A stretch of 64,000 bases of DNA from Terebella lapidaria. Taxonomy: Eukaryota; Annelida; Polychaeta; Terebellida; Terebellidae. This document shows positions 10,511-19,914 of the stretch, in pieces (the stretch's first letter is position 1; each line of letters opens with the position of its first letter). The stretch covers positions 25,976,165 to 26,040,164 of the forward strand of contig OX424564.1 in NCBI GenBank assembly GCA_949152475.1, written 5' to 3'. Made by a program: the position numbers and the translations under genes. Under the pieces are notes generated by a model that saw only the letters and a program-made list of their open reading frames with translations, was not told the DNA's origin and did not search any database.

Positions 10511-10768
10511 ATGGTGGAAGACGATGATATATTTCTGACGCAGCATTCCTTCAAGCTTGAAGACACTGTTGATACAATGACTGTCCAACATTGTGCGCTG
10601 AATTTATTGCACATAAATACTCAGAATTGTTTTATTGCGACTGCGTCTGACAACGGGATAATAGAGACCTGTGAACAGGTGAAAATCCCGAGCAGTCCGG
10701 CTACCCCGGTCCGGTATCACACACCGGTGTTTTGCGATGTTCCCGTCGATGAGCTCGTCGCTACTTGA
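10511..10768 (+). CDS. Small ORF in the 1.8-kb insertion, unrecognised
   Basis: An 85-codon frame (starts MVEDDDIFLTQHSF, ends PVDELVAT) with more balanced codon use than its AT-rich surroundings, placed just after a TATA box. The C-terminal part RYHTPVFCDVPVDELVA faintly recalls the short motif ahead of the tyrosine-recombinase core in Crypton-derived proteins, but I cannot confirm this. The frame is followed by stops in all frames within 60 bp, so it is either a short protein, an exon, or a broken gene. Confidence 0.3.
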   Translation: MVEDDDIFLTQHSFKLEDTVDTMTVQHCALNLLHINTQNCFIATASDNGIIETCEQVKIPSSPATPVRYHTPVFCDVPVDELVAT

Positions 10769-11094
10769 GTAACAAGTGTCTGTTCAACAAAATAAATTCG
10801 GAGAGAAACCACTAGACAGTCGAAAGTTAAAACAGGAAGCCGCAAAAGGTAAAATTATGTTTAATTTACAGTACATTAACTAATTTAAATGCATTTTGAT
10901 AATTTGTTTGTCTGCTTCGACAGAGTGACTGGTTTTTGATGCATACGTAAATATTGGATTTGTTATGTTTTGTAGTTTGTGTGCTTCGACGAAGAAGTGT
11001 GCGCAGCAATCGGTCTCTTCAACGAATGGAAAGCCGGGTGAATTTCGAACGCAATCGCACAGCATGACGTGGACACCCTCCAATACGACTTGAA

Positions 11095-11307
11095 ATGGCA
11101 GAAAATGAATTTTGCTTCGCTTTGAGACGTTTTGTCCTGGAGGCCAGGAAAGGAATGCCGGTCGCAACACAAAATGAGTTGGTGATCACGATTCAGTTAC
11201 ACCTCGCGCTAAAAGGTCGGGAAATATGCTCCCTACAGAAAAGGATATTTTTGTGCCTAAAAACTCACAAGAGGACGACTGGTGCAGAACGCAACCGGTC
11301 AGTGTAA
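11095..11307 (+). CDS. Small ORF, possible Crypton-like (DUF3504-type) fragment
   Basis: A 70-codon frame; the open frame also extends a few codons upstream of the ATG. The segment FALRRFVLEARKGMP followed by NELVITIQLHLALKGRE resembles the pattern F-x-E-x-R-K ... L-x-x-x-I-Q-x-x-L found in the N-terminal part of Crypton-derived DUF3504 proteins. The catalytic part of such a recombinase is not present downstream, where only a second short frame (11282-11524) follows. If real, it is a remnant or a separate exon of the gene carried by the insertion. Low certainty. Confidence 0.3.
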   Translation: MAENEFCFALRRFVLEARKGMPVATQNELVITIQLHLALKGREICSLQKRIFLCLKTHKRTTGAERNRSV

Positions 11308-11908
11308 TCCTACGACTGGCGGCGCGAAAAATCTACGTCAAGACACTGTTCTCCACTGGAAAAAAGTACCCACGGTGACTGTAATGTCCGACAGTAACGT
11401 GAGCGGCAGAGTGCATGTGACTGTAAATATTAATATGCTGGAAAATAGGTATATTCTCTTGTATAACTTTCCGCCTGCAAAAAATCGTTGTGTGAAAATT
11501 GTGTTTGTGTCTGCACTTGTATAATCCACATTTGGTAGGTCTCTCAAAGAGTGTAGATTCGTGGATCAGAATCTATACAGTTAAATCTTTATTTGGTATA
11601 TATCTCAGAAAGTGTAGATTCGTAGATAAGAATCTACAGTTGAAACAAAGGAGTGACGTCACAGGTATAGTTTAAGAAAAGTACACAGGTACCCAATCAC
11701 AAGCCAAAAGGCTACTGAGTTGATGGTATCCTCGGGGACAGACTTCACGTCCAATAGCAGTGACACCGGCTCAGTGGTAGAAATGTATGTGGAAACTGCT
11801 CAGTGGAAGTTGCTACGAGATGTATCATCCTGGCTGTATTTTTGACAGTAACTGGATTCCAACTCACAGAAGAATTAATTCCTTCCTGTAATGGTTTGAT
11901 ATCAGGAA

Positions 11909-12846
11909 CTATAATTCACAGATGAAATTGAGCCAATTGGTACATGATTCGTCACCCCATTTCCCGTTCCAGTCTGGAATTTTTGTTATACAGTCAGCAT
12001 CACTGTAACCTCGGTATGGCTGTCCAGCGTGCCAGTTGCTGTATGATACGATGTCTCCAGTTGTCATCCAGAAGAATTCGTATCGTTCAGTAGGATTTCG
12101 TCGCTCGCCAGCCAAACGAACAGGGACACCTGCACAAACACATGAAAATTGTGATCAAAATGCGGCAGTCAACTTTCATACACGTAGAACTGTTTAGTTT
12201 TTCTCTTCTCGTGCGAATAAAGATATCAAGTGAGGTCTCTGAATCGGACAGACAGCTAAGGATTTACCATCTGCCACTCACTCAGATGGTCATAGATGCT
12301 TTCTATGAAAGTTTCTTCCTCCATGGATTCTACATCAGCCAGATGAGTTCCCGGGTAAAATTGACTGCATGACGTCATTGCACGATCGAAATTTCCCTTG
12401 CCAGGACCGAGAATGTAGCAGTGACTGCTTGCCACATTCCCAGCCATACCTTTAGGACATGTCCCTGAAAGGAGAGTGACTCACTCTACTTCCAGACAAG
12501 ATGTTTCACAATCTTTATGATATGGAATATTATAGGATAAAAACTTACAGAAGTATGATGTTCCATTCTCCACTGCCGAGCGACTATGATGTGAGCTGGC
12601 TGGACCTGCCAAAATCTCACACGCCCCAGATGTCTTGTCGAGATTAAAAGCGAGGCATTCCGCGTACATATCACATTCTCTCCCACAAGCTTTGTAACCC
12701 ACATTATATGAATGTTTTGTTAAAAATGTTCCATTGTATCGGGTGTTTTTTATTTCAAAGTAAGCTTGATATGAACAATGTATGGCGGAATAACATTCAC
12801 AGTTGTACAGTAAAATCAAGGAATATGAAAGCAACCAGAACTCCAT
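11909..12846 (-). CDS. Secreted PAN/apple + C-type lectin protein, gene C (3 exons)
   Basis: Predicted 233-residue secreted protein. Exons on the minus strand are 12846-12549 (298 bp), 12464-12282 (183 bp) and 12129-11909 (221 bp), with gtaagt and gtgagt donors and ttcag and tgcag acceptors; lengths are identical to gene B. Signal peptide about 1-22 (MEFWLLSYSLILLYN), PAN/apple about 24-99 (CGRECDMYAECLAF), C-type lectin domain about 101-233 (ends FICEL). The sugar-site motifs read QPY (197-199) and WGD (218-220), so like B it has lost the usual QPN/WND calcium ligands. Its ancestral 3' flank was displaced by the insertion at 9972-11779; an AATAAA on the minus strand at 11588-11593, inside that insertion, could now serve as its poly(A) signal. 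Intact and probably functional; ligand unknown. Confidence 0.88.
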
Positions 12847-12916
12847 GATCACCCATCTGTATTTGTGCAATCCTAATGAAACACAATTGTCCCGCACTCC
12901 CACATTTTTTTCCACT

Positions 12917-12922
12917 CTATAT
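12917..12922 (-). promoter_or_regulatory. TATA-like box of lectin gene C
   Basis: GGATATAGAGTGG on the minus strand, 71 bp upstream of the ATG, at the place equivalent to the boxes of A and B. It is a weaker TATA match. Confidence 0.45.
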
Positions 12923-13777
12923 CCGAAATCTATACCTTATTGACTCACTGAGATTAAGATTCTATTTTGCAATGGTGCTTAAGCCAAAACCGATGAGACC
13001 ATAGTCAAATGAGCTTTAGACGTCATGGCAGGTTATTGAGCAACCCCTATATGTAGTGTGTAGTATGCTACGGTAGACATAAAGAAACAATGAACACTTA
13101 ATCTTTGCTAGATGAATATTATAATATGAGCTGAAGGTTTTTCTGTATTATTATCCTCTGCAGAGGCACCTGTTGAAGCATAGCGAGGTTGCAGATAACA
13201 GTTTGGTCATTCGATACTAACTGGAACTACTGGGTTGTCAACATGTCTTGAGGTGGTCAGGAAGCATCCACCTGACTGCTGTAAACTTGAATAATCTCGA
13301 ATCATCATGTCCAAAGGGTCACAAGTTCAAGTAACAATCTCCAAGACAATGAATTAATCAGTGACAATAGCTCATATATATATATGTATACTGATGAGAT
13401 TGTTTCAATAAATATTGTCCCCAGTATCAATACAGCGTGGTAGTATTGCAAGTATGATTGCTGTACTCGACGCCACAACAACCTATATTCATTTCATATT
13501 AGTTCTGATGATTTGTCATACGTTGTAAGAATATCTAAAGTCAAACACATTTTATATCACCATTCCTGATTTCAATGCCTATATGGCTGAAATCTGGATT
13601 CAAAACACCCGTTGTGTGCTTGTTTGGGGGAAATGCACATTGCTCATTGCGATAGGCACTATCAGGAAACAGCATTGTTGCTACTAATACACCTAGCTCA
13701 CTCTCTCCAAGCTCAACCCGACATGTCGATATACATAATGTACATTCCATGTGGTGGCTACCTGACGTGAACACTCT
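12923..13777. other. 5' flank of gene C and spacer, no gene
   Basis: 12975-13045 resembles the 5' flanks of A and B. A short (TA)n run lies at about 13375-13390. 13550-13615 resembles the centre of the MITE at 3583. No coding sequence recognised. Confidence 0.45.
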
Positions 13778-13885
13778 CAGAAACAACGTGTCTCGCCCGC
13801 AAAAGAGGGCTCATCAGATATTTTGAAAGGACAGAAACAACGTGTCTCGCCCGCAAAAGAGGGCTCATCAGATATTTTGAAACGA
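13778..13885. repeat. Two tandem copies of a 54-bp unit
   Basis: Two nearly identical units containing gtgtctcgcccgcaaaagag, joined head to tail. The near identity points to a recent duplication. Confidence 0.9.
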
Positions 13886-14710
13886 CATTTCAGGAACGCA
13901 ATGTAATTGGAATTGGGATATCTTCTAAACATTATCATTATTACTGTCTTGGAATACAATGATCTTCAACTGCCTGTATTATACTTCACCTTTCTGCAGT
14001 TCCATGTGTTCCCTCGTAATAATCAGGGTCATTCATTTCCACGAAAATAAAATATAGATATTACATTTCTGGGTGCAGTATATATAGCCTACTGCAGCAG
14101 CTACGTCATTGCTTCACCAAATTTTCTTCCAGCAAGATCAGTACCAGAACAAGATCACTATATGTCCATGAAAGAAACCATATTTATATCATACCTTTAC
14201 AATTCAAGTTTACATGAGTAAGATGGGCAACACAAAATAGCCAAGTTGGCTAGGTATCAGCTAGCTGGACATCACACATCTTAAGTGTTATAATACATGA
14301 TGAGACACAAAGATTTCCCATGAACGTTACAAATTGGACATTTGGACTTCTTGCTTGTAGATATCGTTTCAGCCATAGTCACATGTTACATGAAATATGC
14401 TGGTGCCTGCCATGTCCTTTGGAAAATCATTCAGCAATCAGGCGCTTTCGTTACAAGGGACTGGGGTTTCAGCATATATGTTTCAGTTGCGTGATTCATG
14501 TGTTCTCGCGGTTCAGTGTCGTCTGTTTTTAATGAATGTAATAGAGCGAAAATGTACATATGAAAAATGTACGAAATGTACGAAAATGGTATGAAATGTA
14601 CATATAAAAAGCAGGATAACACAAAAAAAGTGAATACACTTGTTTCCATTGTGGTCCCAGAAAAAAGAAAATCACAGACAGCCATAGTGAAAGTACATTT
14701 GAAAATACGA
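13886..14710. other. Intergenic, no gene recognised
   Basis: A short degenerate repeat of aaatgtacatatgaaa type is present at about 14547-14610. Frames of 60-100 codons here (such as 14431-14733 minus) are compositional and match nothing I know. Confidence 0.4.
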
Positions 14711-14983
14711 CTATAATTGAACAGACTGGACAATATATTTGATAGGTGTTATGAATGTAAATAGAGTATAAACCAAGAGGTAATATTGTAGATTATGACT
14801 AGAACACTGTAAGAGACCACAAAGGTATTGAGTATATAATACTTCTGTTTCCTGGTGAGACAAGTGGTTAAAAAAATAAGATTTTACAGCCTTTTTAAAA
14901 TTAGAAAGACTTTGAATACCGTGTAAATCTGCAGGAAGACTGTTCCATGCCTGGATACCCGTGAATAAAAATATTTTTTATTA
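14711..14983 (-). pseudogene. LINE reverse transcriptase C-terminal end, 5'-truncated
   Basis: The minus strand encodes the typical tail of a non-LTR retrotransposon protein, AWNSLPADLHGIQSLSNFKK (read from 14950 downwards), followed by about 60 more open codons to a stop at 14711. This tryptophan-asparagine-leucine-proline tail is shared by CR1- and Jockey-type proteins. The part upstream in the protein is missing: similarity to the gypsy LTR begins abruptly at about 14984. The fragment cannot be functional. Confidence 0.65.
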
Positions 14984-15378
14984 GGAATGAAATATTTATG
15001 AACTGACCTAGCTGAGGCCAATTATATGTCAACAAGCAATAAATATATCCGCTCAGGAACCTTCCAGTGATCCAAAGACAATAAAAACACAATTGTGCAG
15101 ATTCAGTATTTGATTCTCCAAGTACAACCTTTATGGCGAAGTGCTGACAAAGGAATGAAGTTTTTGAGGGAAAGTTGGTGGAAAAATACAAGGCTGTAAC
15201 TAACAACAAATATTGTTGGATTAGAACTGGTTTGCATAATTAATTAGGGTGAATGAAAAATAACTGGAACCGCTGTCACCTGCTGAATACAAATGTGGTT
15301 AATATGGTAATTAGTGCTGCCACCTAGTGAATGGGAAACATAATATAGCAAATGCCACCTGAGGGCAACACTATCACA
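14984..15378 (-). mobile_element. 3' LTR remnant of a Ty3/gypsy element
   Basis: 395 bp that match 17562-17956 at high identity. On the minus strand it starts TGTGATAGTGTTGCCCTC, directly after a polypurine tract, which marks it as the start of the 3' LTR. It is cut at the left, where LINE sequence begins. The full LTR should continue with the sequence seen at 17561-16838. Confidence 0.8.
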
Positions 15379-15391
15379 TCCTCCCCTACTT
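15379..15391 (-). promoter_or_regulatory. Polypurine tract of the gypsy element
   Basis: AAGTAGGGGAGGA on the minus strand, abutting the TG that begins the 3' LTR. This is the usual place for plus-strand priming in LTR retrotransposons. Confidence 0.7.
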
Positions 15392-15581
15392 CGGAAAATG
15401 TTGTCCCGACATTTACTCCCTAAAAGACAACACAATATACATATATGAAAATGGAGATAATCACTAGTCAACATCGGTATCATATCAGCTTCAAGACTGC
15501 TCACTGACATACCTGCAACAGTACCAGTAGTTGTAATCACAACAATCACGTAAATAAATAAATAAATCACATTAATCACAT
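15392..15581. other. Gypsy 3' untranslated end
   Basis: Noncoding internal sequence between the broken integrase and the polypurine tract, with a short (AAAT)n stretch near 15553-15568. Confidence 0.5.
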
Positions 15582-16098
15582 TCATACTTCATACAAATTC
15601 AAATACAACCACAGCTGTTTTTTTTTCGAGAAGTGGAGCCAGTAGAACCTTGACTGAACAAGGCTGAGACTTCGGTCACGCCCAGGATGTCCCATGTCGT
15701 CATGGAAGGAGTCCATCACCTGCTGGTGAAGAGTTTCCGGGAGCACCACTTGATATGCTTCCTTTCCAGACCTTTGAACGACACGACATTCGAACCTCAT
15801 TCGAAGCTTGTCCCACTGGTGCCAAAACTTCAATGTTTCTCCATCCTCGTTGCAGACTTCCTGCTTTACTTGCTTTGTCCCAGTCTCTAGCCAGGAAATC
15901 ACTCTCTTCAGCACCCTACTAGCTGTCATCCCTTCGAGCCGCAGGTACGTCGATCCTGCTCAGTGTAGGTGTGTTACCCATCACCTCGGCTACCGTCTGT
16001 GAACAACGCAAGGAGTGGAGAAAACCATCTGGCACAGAAGTTTCCAGAACGGCCTTGATAATGCTGGCTTGCTGTTCTTGCCGTGGGAGTCTTGAAAG
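15582..16098 (-). pseudogene. Ty3/gypsy integrase N-terminal piece
   Basis: The minus strand encodes part of a gypsy polyprotein between RNase H and integrase. The H2C2 zinc-binding region is recognisable as HDDMGHPGRDRSLSLVQSRFYW (split here as HDDMGHPGRDR and FYWLHF). The frame changes near 15920 and the catalytic integrase core is absent: the reading runs into stops soon after the HHCC histidines. It belongs to the element bounded by the LTRs at 14984 and 16838. It is dead. Confidence 0.8.
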
Positions 16099-16100
16099 TA

Positions 16101-16603
16101 CGGAGCCCTTAAGGGGACATGCAGAAAATTCATTTAGAATGACCACTGATTATTTCGAGCGCTCAAAATCATTTCGACAGCTCGATATATTAATTCGAGC
16201 TATCAAAATCATTTTGATAGCTTGAATTAATTTATTTATTTCGAGTGCTCGAAATCATTTCGATAGTTCGAGTGCTCGAAATAAATTAATTCGAGCTATC
16301 AAAATGATTTTGAGTGCTCGAATTAATATATTTCGAGCGCTCGAAATATTAATTCGAGCTATCGAAATGATTTCGAGTGATCAAAATTATATTTTGAGTG
16401 CTCAAATTGTTTTATTTCGAGTGCTTGAAATGATTTCGAGCGCTCGAAATGATTTCGATAGCTCAAATTAATCATTTCGGGAGCTCGAAATGATTTCGAG
16501 CGCTCGAATTAATATATTTTGAGCGCTCGGAATGATTTTGAGCACTCAAAATAATCAGTGGTCATTCTAAATTAATTTTCTGCATGTCCCCTTAGGGGCT
16601 CCG
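16101..16603. mobile_element. Foldback MITE with TTTCGAGC minisatellite interior, inserted in gypsy
   Basis: Inverted ends CGGAGCCC.TTAAGGGGACAT of about 60 bp, flanked by TA (16099-16100 and 16604-16605). The interior is about 17 units of ATTTCGAGCGCTCGAAAT-like palindromic sequence (period about 17-20 bp) in alternating arrangement. It splits the gypsy reading frame between RNase H and integrase, so it inserted after the retroelement. Termini and TA target suggest mobilisation by a Tc1/mariner-type transposase. It shares the CGGAGCC end with the element at 36312. Confidence 0.85.
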
Positions 16604-16605
16604 TA

Positions 16606-16791
16606 TTGAAGCGTGTCCGCCTGAATGTTGTTTTTACCTGAATATAAGAAACAGAGAAATCATATGACGACAGTGCGGATACCCATCTGTAACCTGTGGC
16701 ATCCCACTTGGCTGTGGTCATGCAGAACATACGTCAGGGGGTTGTCCGTCCAGACGGTGAGGGAGGATCCATAAAGGTGGTCGTGGAACTT
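16606..16791 (-). pseudogene. Ty3/gypsy RNase H piece
   Basis: The minus strand encodes the C-terminal part of a gypsy RNase H domain: LYGSSLTVWTDN, then after a frameshift TAKWDATGYRWVSALSSYDF, then ADTLQ after another. It directly follows the primer-binding region, with no gag, protease or RT in between, so most of the element was deleted. It cannot function. Confidence 0.8.
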
Positions 16792-16836
16792 CTCTTAATC
16801 CCAGGGTCGTGGGTGCGAGCCCCACAATGGGCGCCA
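16792..16836 (-). promoter_or_regulatory. Lys-tRNA primer-binding site, unusually long (45 nt)
   Basis: On the minus strand TGGCGCCCATTGTGGGGC opens a 45-nt stretch complementary to the 3' half of tRNA-Lys, reaching through the T arm to the CTT anticodon loop. On the plus strand it ends in CCA, which is not encoded in animal tRNA genes, so this is a primer-derived copy and not a tRNA gene. It begins 1 nt after the CA end of the 5' LTR. Confidence 0.75.
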
Positions 16837-16837
16837 T

Positions 16838-17956
16838 TGTAATAAAGCGAGTCGATAGGTTCTATCAAGCTTTATTCTCCCATAAAACTGAGACCAAACT
16901 AATAACAGAGGCACAAATATCTAATGATCAACCAGTAAAATATGAACACATCAAGTATGTAGTTCGAACATACATATATATACAGCAATGTCAGATAGAT
17001 AGAGCTAAACCATAATACATGGAATAATAAAATACACAGAGATAGCAATGACTGAATGATAAGTAATAATGTGAAGTTTTTATATAGCGCTTTTCCAGGA
17101 ACCTGCTCAAAGCGCTTCACAATTATTATCCCCGATATATGACCAGGAACCACTTTCCGACTCCCTGGGCTCCATAGACAATCACCTATTTGTCAGAGAC
17201 TTTTTGCTGCCATATTGGCGCAAGGTGACTAGGACACACGTACAATTTGCCAACACTGCCAATCGGGTACTCAATTATACGACTGAGTGAACCGAGACAC
17301 ATTGTGGTACACACCTTGTTCAATGATGTTTGACAGCCAACACAGCAGCGCCAGCGCCGCGGCTCGAACCAGCAATCTACTGGTCACGAGACGAGCGCCT
17401 TACCTGACTGCGCCAACTGCCCCCAGGATACTAAGTAGTATACTAAGTAGATACAGGATACTGAGTAGTTATTTGAAAAATATAAATAACTGGCTATCCG
17501 TAACCGTTCTGATATCAACTCTGGGAATATAACTTACTGTCTATCTGTAACTGTTGTGATATGAAAGAAATATTTGTGAACTGACCTGGCTGAGGCTGAT
17601 AATATGCCAACCAGCAATAAATATATCCGCTCAGGAACCTTCCAGTGATCCAAAGACAATAAAGACACAATTGTGCAGATTCAGTATTTAACTCTCCAAG
17701 TACAACCTTTATGGTGGAGTGGTGACAAAGGAATGAAATTTTGGAGGGAAAGTTTGTGGAGAAATACAGGGCTGTAACTAACAACAAATATTATTGGATT
17801 AGAAATTGTCTGCATAATTAATTAAGGTGATTGGAAAACAACTGGCACCGCTGCCACTTGCTGAATACAAATGAAGCTAATATGTTAATTCGTGCTGCCA
17901 CCTAGTGAATGTGAAACATAACATAGCAAATGCCACCTGAGGGCAACACTATCACA
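16838..17956 (-). mobile_element. 5' LTR of the Ty3/gypsy element (contains a SINE)
   Basis: Read on the minus strand it starts TGTGATAGTG at 17956 and ends ACA at 16838, next to the primer site, giving TG...CA ends. An AATAAA lies at 16871-16876, as expected for the R/U5 part. The first 395 bp are duplicated at 14984-15378. The total of 1119 bp includes about 358 bp of inserted SINE. Confidence 0.75.
17067..17424 (-). mobile_element. tRNA-derived SINE inside the LTR
   Basis: The minus strand begins with a tRNA-like head: A box TGGCGCAGTCAGG (17415-17403) and B box GGTTCGAGCC (17370-17361), 33 bp apart. It ends in AGCGCTTTGAGCAGGTTCC and GAAAAGCGCTATATAAA, a tail of the type shared by many metazoan SINEs and their partner LINEs. 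Transcription would be by RNA polymerase III. No clear target duplication is visible. Confidence 0.75.
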
Positions 17957-18360
17957 TCAATATGTCTCGGGTGCCTAGAGGGTATTGGGATAGCTGGTGG
18001 TATTGGATTATAGATTTCTCACCAGAAGTGGCCCAAGTAGCGTACCTTACTCTGTTAATACTACTCACCCACTGAATGTATACCATATTTATTCCGTCTG
18101 GCACGTTTTTAATCTTCACTGAATTTAGAAGAAATAGTAAGCTGCGCTACATGGGCCCCAGAAGTTAGGAGTGGATGTCACACACTAGTTTCAATGTAAT
18201 CATTTCTGGCCCGTGTAGCGCACACTACTCGATTATAAATACTACTACCCGGGCCCCCAGGCTCCACGGAATTAATGCATCCAATCCGTTTGAAGATATT
18301 CAATATCAATTGAATATAGAACAAGGAGCAACCTGCGATACAATGTCGGAATTTCTGAAG
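17957..18360. repeat. Mixed direct and inverted repeat module around TGGCCC.TGTAGCG
   Basis: No gene. gtggcccaagtagcgtacc (about 18027) and ctggcccgtgtagcgcac (about 18212) are direct repeats, and gcgctacatgggcccc (about 18152) is their complement. The block at 18075-18130 (ccgtctggcac) has relatives at 18640-18658 (inverted), 29460-29500 and 42988, so this is a dispersed element. Confidence 0.5.
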
Positions 18361-18363
18361 TCA

Positions 18364-18462
18364 TTAAACCATACTTGCACTGTTCTCTCAGGTGTTTAAT
18401 CAATGCTGTATGTTGGTTAAACACCTGCCGGTCACGGCTGAGTAGTTTTCTGTATGGTTTAA
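18364..18462. repeat. Hairpin with nested stems
   Basis: Outer arms ttaaaccata / tatggtttaa, inner arms caggtgtttaa / ttaaacacctg with a short loop. First of five hairpins in tandem. Confidence 0.7.
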
Positions 18463-18565
18463 AATAGAGAAACCCCTCGAGTAACAGGGAGTTATTCAAC
18501 ATAGTCTCAGGCTGCCGCCCTCGACCATGTTGAATAACCCCCTGTTCCTCGGGGTTTCTCTATTT
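18462..18565. repeat. Long hairpin, about 40-bp arms
   Basis: aaatagagaaacccctcgag...ttattcaacat pairs with atgttgaataac...ctcggggtttctctattt. About 25 nt of loop. It starts where the previous hairpin ends. Confidence 0.85.
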
Positions 18566-18593
18566 CTTCTTGTGTATTTGTAAAAATTACGGC

Positions 18594-18712
18594 TCAAGTA
18601 TCATACACTGCGCCTTCTTCCATATTCAATAAGGATCAAAAAGGTGACAGACGGATTAAACGGCATTCATATAGTGGACGAGTAGTATTAAGGCGCAGTG
18701 TATGATACTTGA
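18594..18712. repeat. Perfect 23-bp inverted repeat with 73-bp loop
   Basis: tcaagtatcatacactgcgc(ctt) at 18594-18616 and its exact complement at 18690-18712. The loop holds gacagacggatta, the complement of the motif at 29468. Confidence 0.85.
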
Positions 18713-18822
18713 AAACATCCCTCTCACGCCGTATTTGTGATAAATGCGAAGGCGTGGGCCTTATCCGACATAATATATTATTCCAGCAACAATATTACTC
18801 TAAGCAGTTGGGAAGAATCCCA

Positions 18823-18863
18823 TTTGGTGGCATATATGGCCAAACGGGATATATGCCACCAAA
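18823..18863. repeat. Perfect 15-bp hairpin, 11-nt loop
   Basis: TTTGGTGGCATATAT / ATATATGCCACCAAA around ggccaaacggg. The loop sequence recurs with changes at about 18879-18893 (tggccaaatggga). Confidence 0.85.
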
Positions 18864-18944
18864 CGGGTATACTTCCTGTATGGCCAAATGGGATATACGT
18901 CACAATCTGCCTATAGTTCATGATTCTTTTGTCATGGCCAAGTC

Positions 18945-19014
18945 CCTATTTTTAATAGGAACCTCTCAGGGAGGTTCCTATCTAGATAGGAACCTGAGAG
19001 ATATATAAAAATAG
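18945..19014. repeat. Nested hairpins around cctatttttaataggaacct
   Basis: Outer arms cctattttta / taaaaatagg; inner taggaacctctcagg... / ...taggaacctgagag blocks can pair in two alternative ways. Confidence 0.75.
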
Positions 19015-19658
19015 GAAAGACTACGAGTGTACAAAGAGTGTATGCCAAAAACTACACATGTTTGTTCACTTGAGTCGTTTCATCATTGCCGAAATTTAAT
19101 CCGGATGACGTCATAGACTGCACGCTGTGCCGGACTATGTAGATACCAGGTCATGCAATGTTGATGGTGTTCATATTGAATAACACCAACATTTGGCGAC
19201 AGGTGGCAGCACACGAAAATGAAATGTAGTGGCGATTCATTTTGAACTGGATGATCGTATTGACAACAAGATTGTCACATTAGAATGGCTTGCCTCATCT
19301 ACGATCCGAGAACGGAACACAATTATCTCCAGTCAGTGAGGAATGTATGCAAAAAACATAAAATCTTTCATGTACAGGGACAGTACACAGCCAGGGCTTT
19401 AACCAAAAGTGTCACGGTACTGGTACTCACTATAAATTCGTCTCTCATAGCCAGGATACCAAATATGTAAATGGTGTCGATACTGTGATACATGGCATGA
19501 CATATTGATATTGGTTTGTTTATACCCGTTCACATGTTAGCCACTAAGTTCATTCAAGTGTGACCACGTTTAGTTGTATGACTCGCATATAGACTGGGTT
19601 GACATTTAGTGCTTGGAGTAATATTGTTGACACTGGTACGCTGGAGAACTCAGCGATT
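19015..19658. other. No gene recognised
   Basis: Short frames only (for example 19285-19470 plus), without motifs. Confidence 0.4.
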
Positions 19659-19735
19659 GGGGGGGGGGGGGAGGGGAGGGGATTTGTATGGGGCCAAGAG
19701 GGTGGGGTGGTGGGGGAGTGGTGGTGGAGTGTGAC
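19659..19735 (+). repeat. G-rich tract, possible G-quadruplex
   Basis: A run of 13 G followed by several GGGG and GGG groups within 75 bp. The plus strand could fold into a G-quadruplex; the overlapping open frames on both strands are a product of this composition. Confidence 0.7.
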
Positions 19736-19914
19736 TGGCTGTCGTGAATCTTGTGAACAAAAGCAACTAATATATGCATGGCTTTTGGTTCTAGGAGAAA
19801 TTGTATATCATGAATATACAAAATTAATTCTATTAAAAACGTATTTGATTGGTGAAACAGATATTCCAAACTCTGTTTGTGAAATGTATCATTGGGGGAA
19901 TCCTGAACTATGTC

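Larger units (their letters stand above)
9972..11779. mobile_element. 1.8-kb insertion with 11-bp direct repeat and palindromic motifs
   Basis: GAAATGTATGT occurs at 9961-9971 and again at 11780-11790. Comparison with the gene B flank shows that the sequence between them is an insertion. It carries a TATA box (10464), small ORFs, a long hairpin (10218-10330), and five occurrences of the palindromic motif (G)TAGATTCGTA: near 10242, 10295, 10360, 11552 and 11612, split between the two sides of the interior. No terminal inverted repeat was found. It is a mobile or gene-carrying insertion of unknown class; an 11-bp duplication suits a Mutator-type or retro-type event better than a Crypton. Confidence 0.6.

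Noticed and set aside
16792..16836. tRNA-Lys-like sequence
   Set aside because: Only the 3' half is present, it ends in an encoded CCA, and it sits next to an LTR end. It is a primer-binding site, not a tRNA gene.
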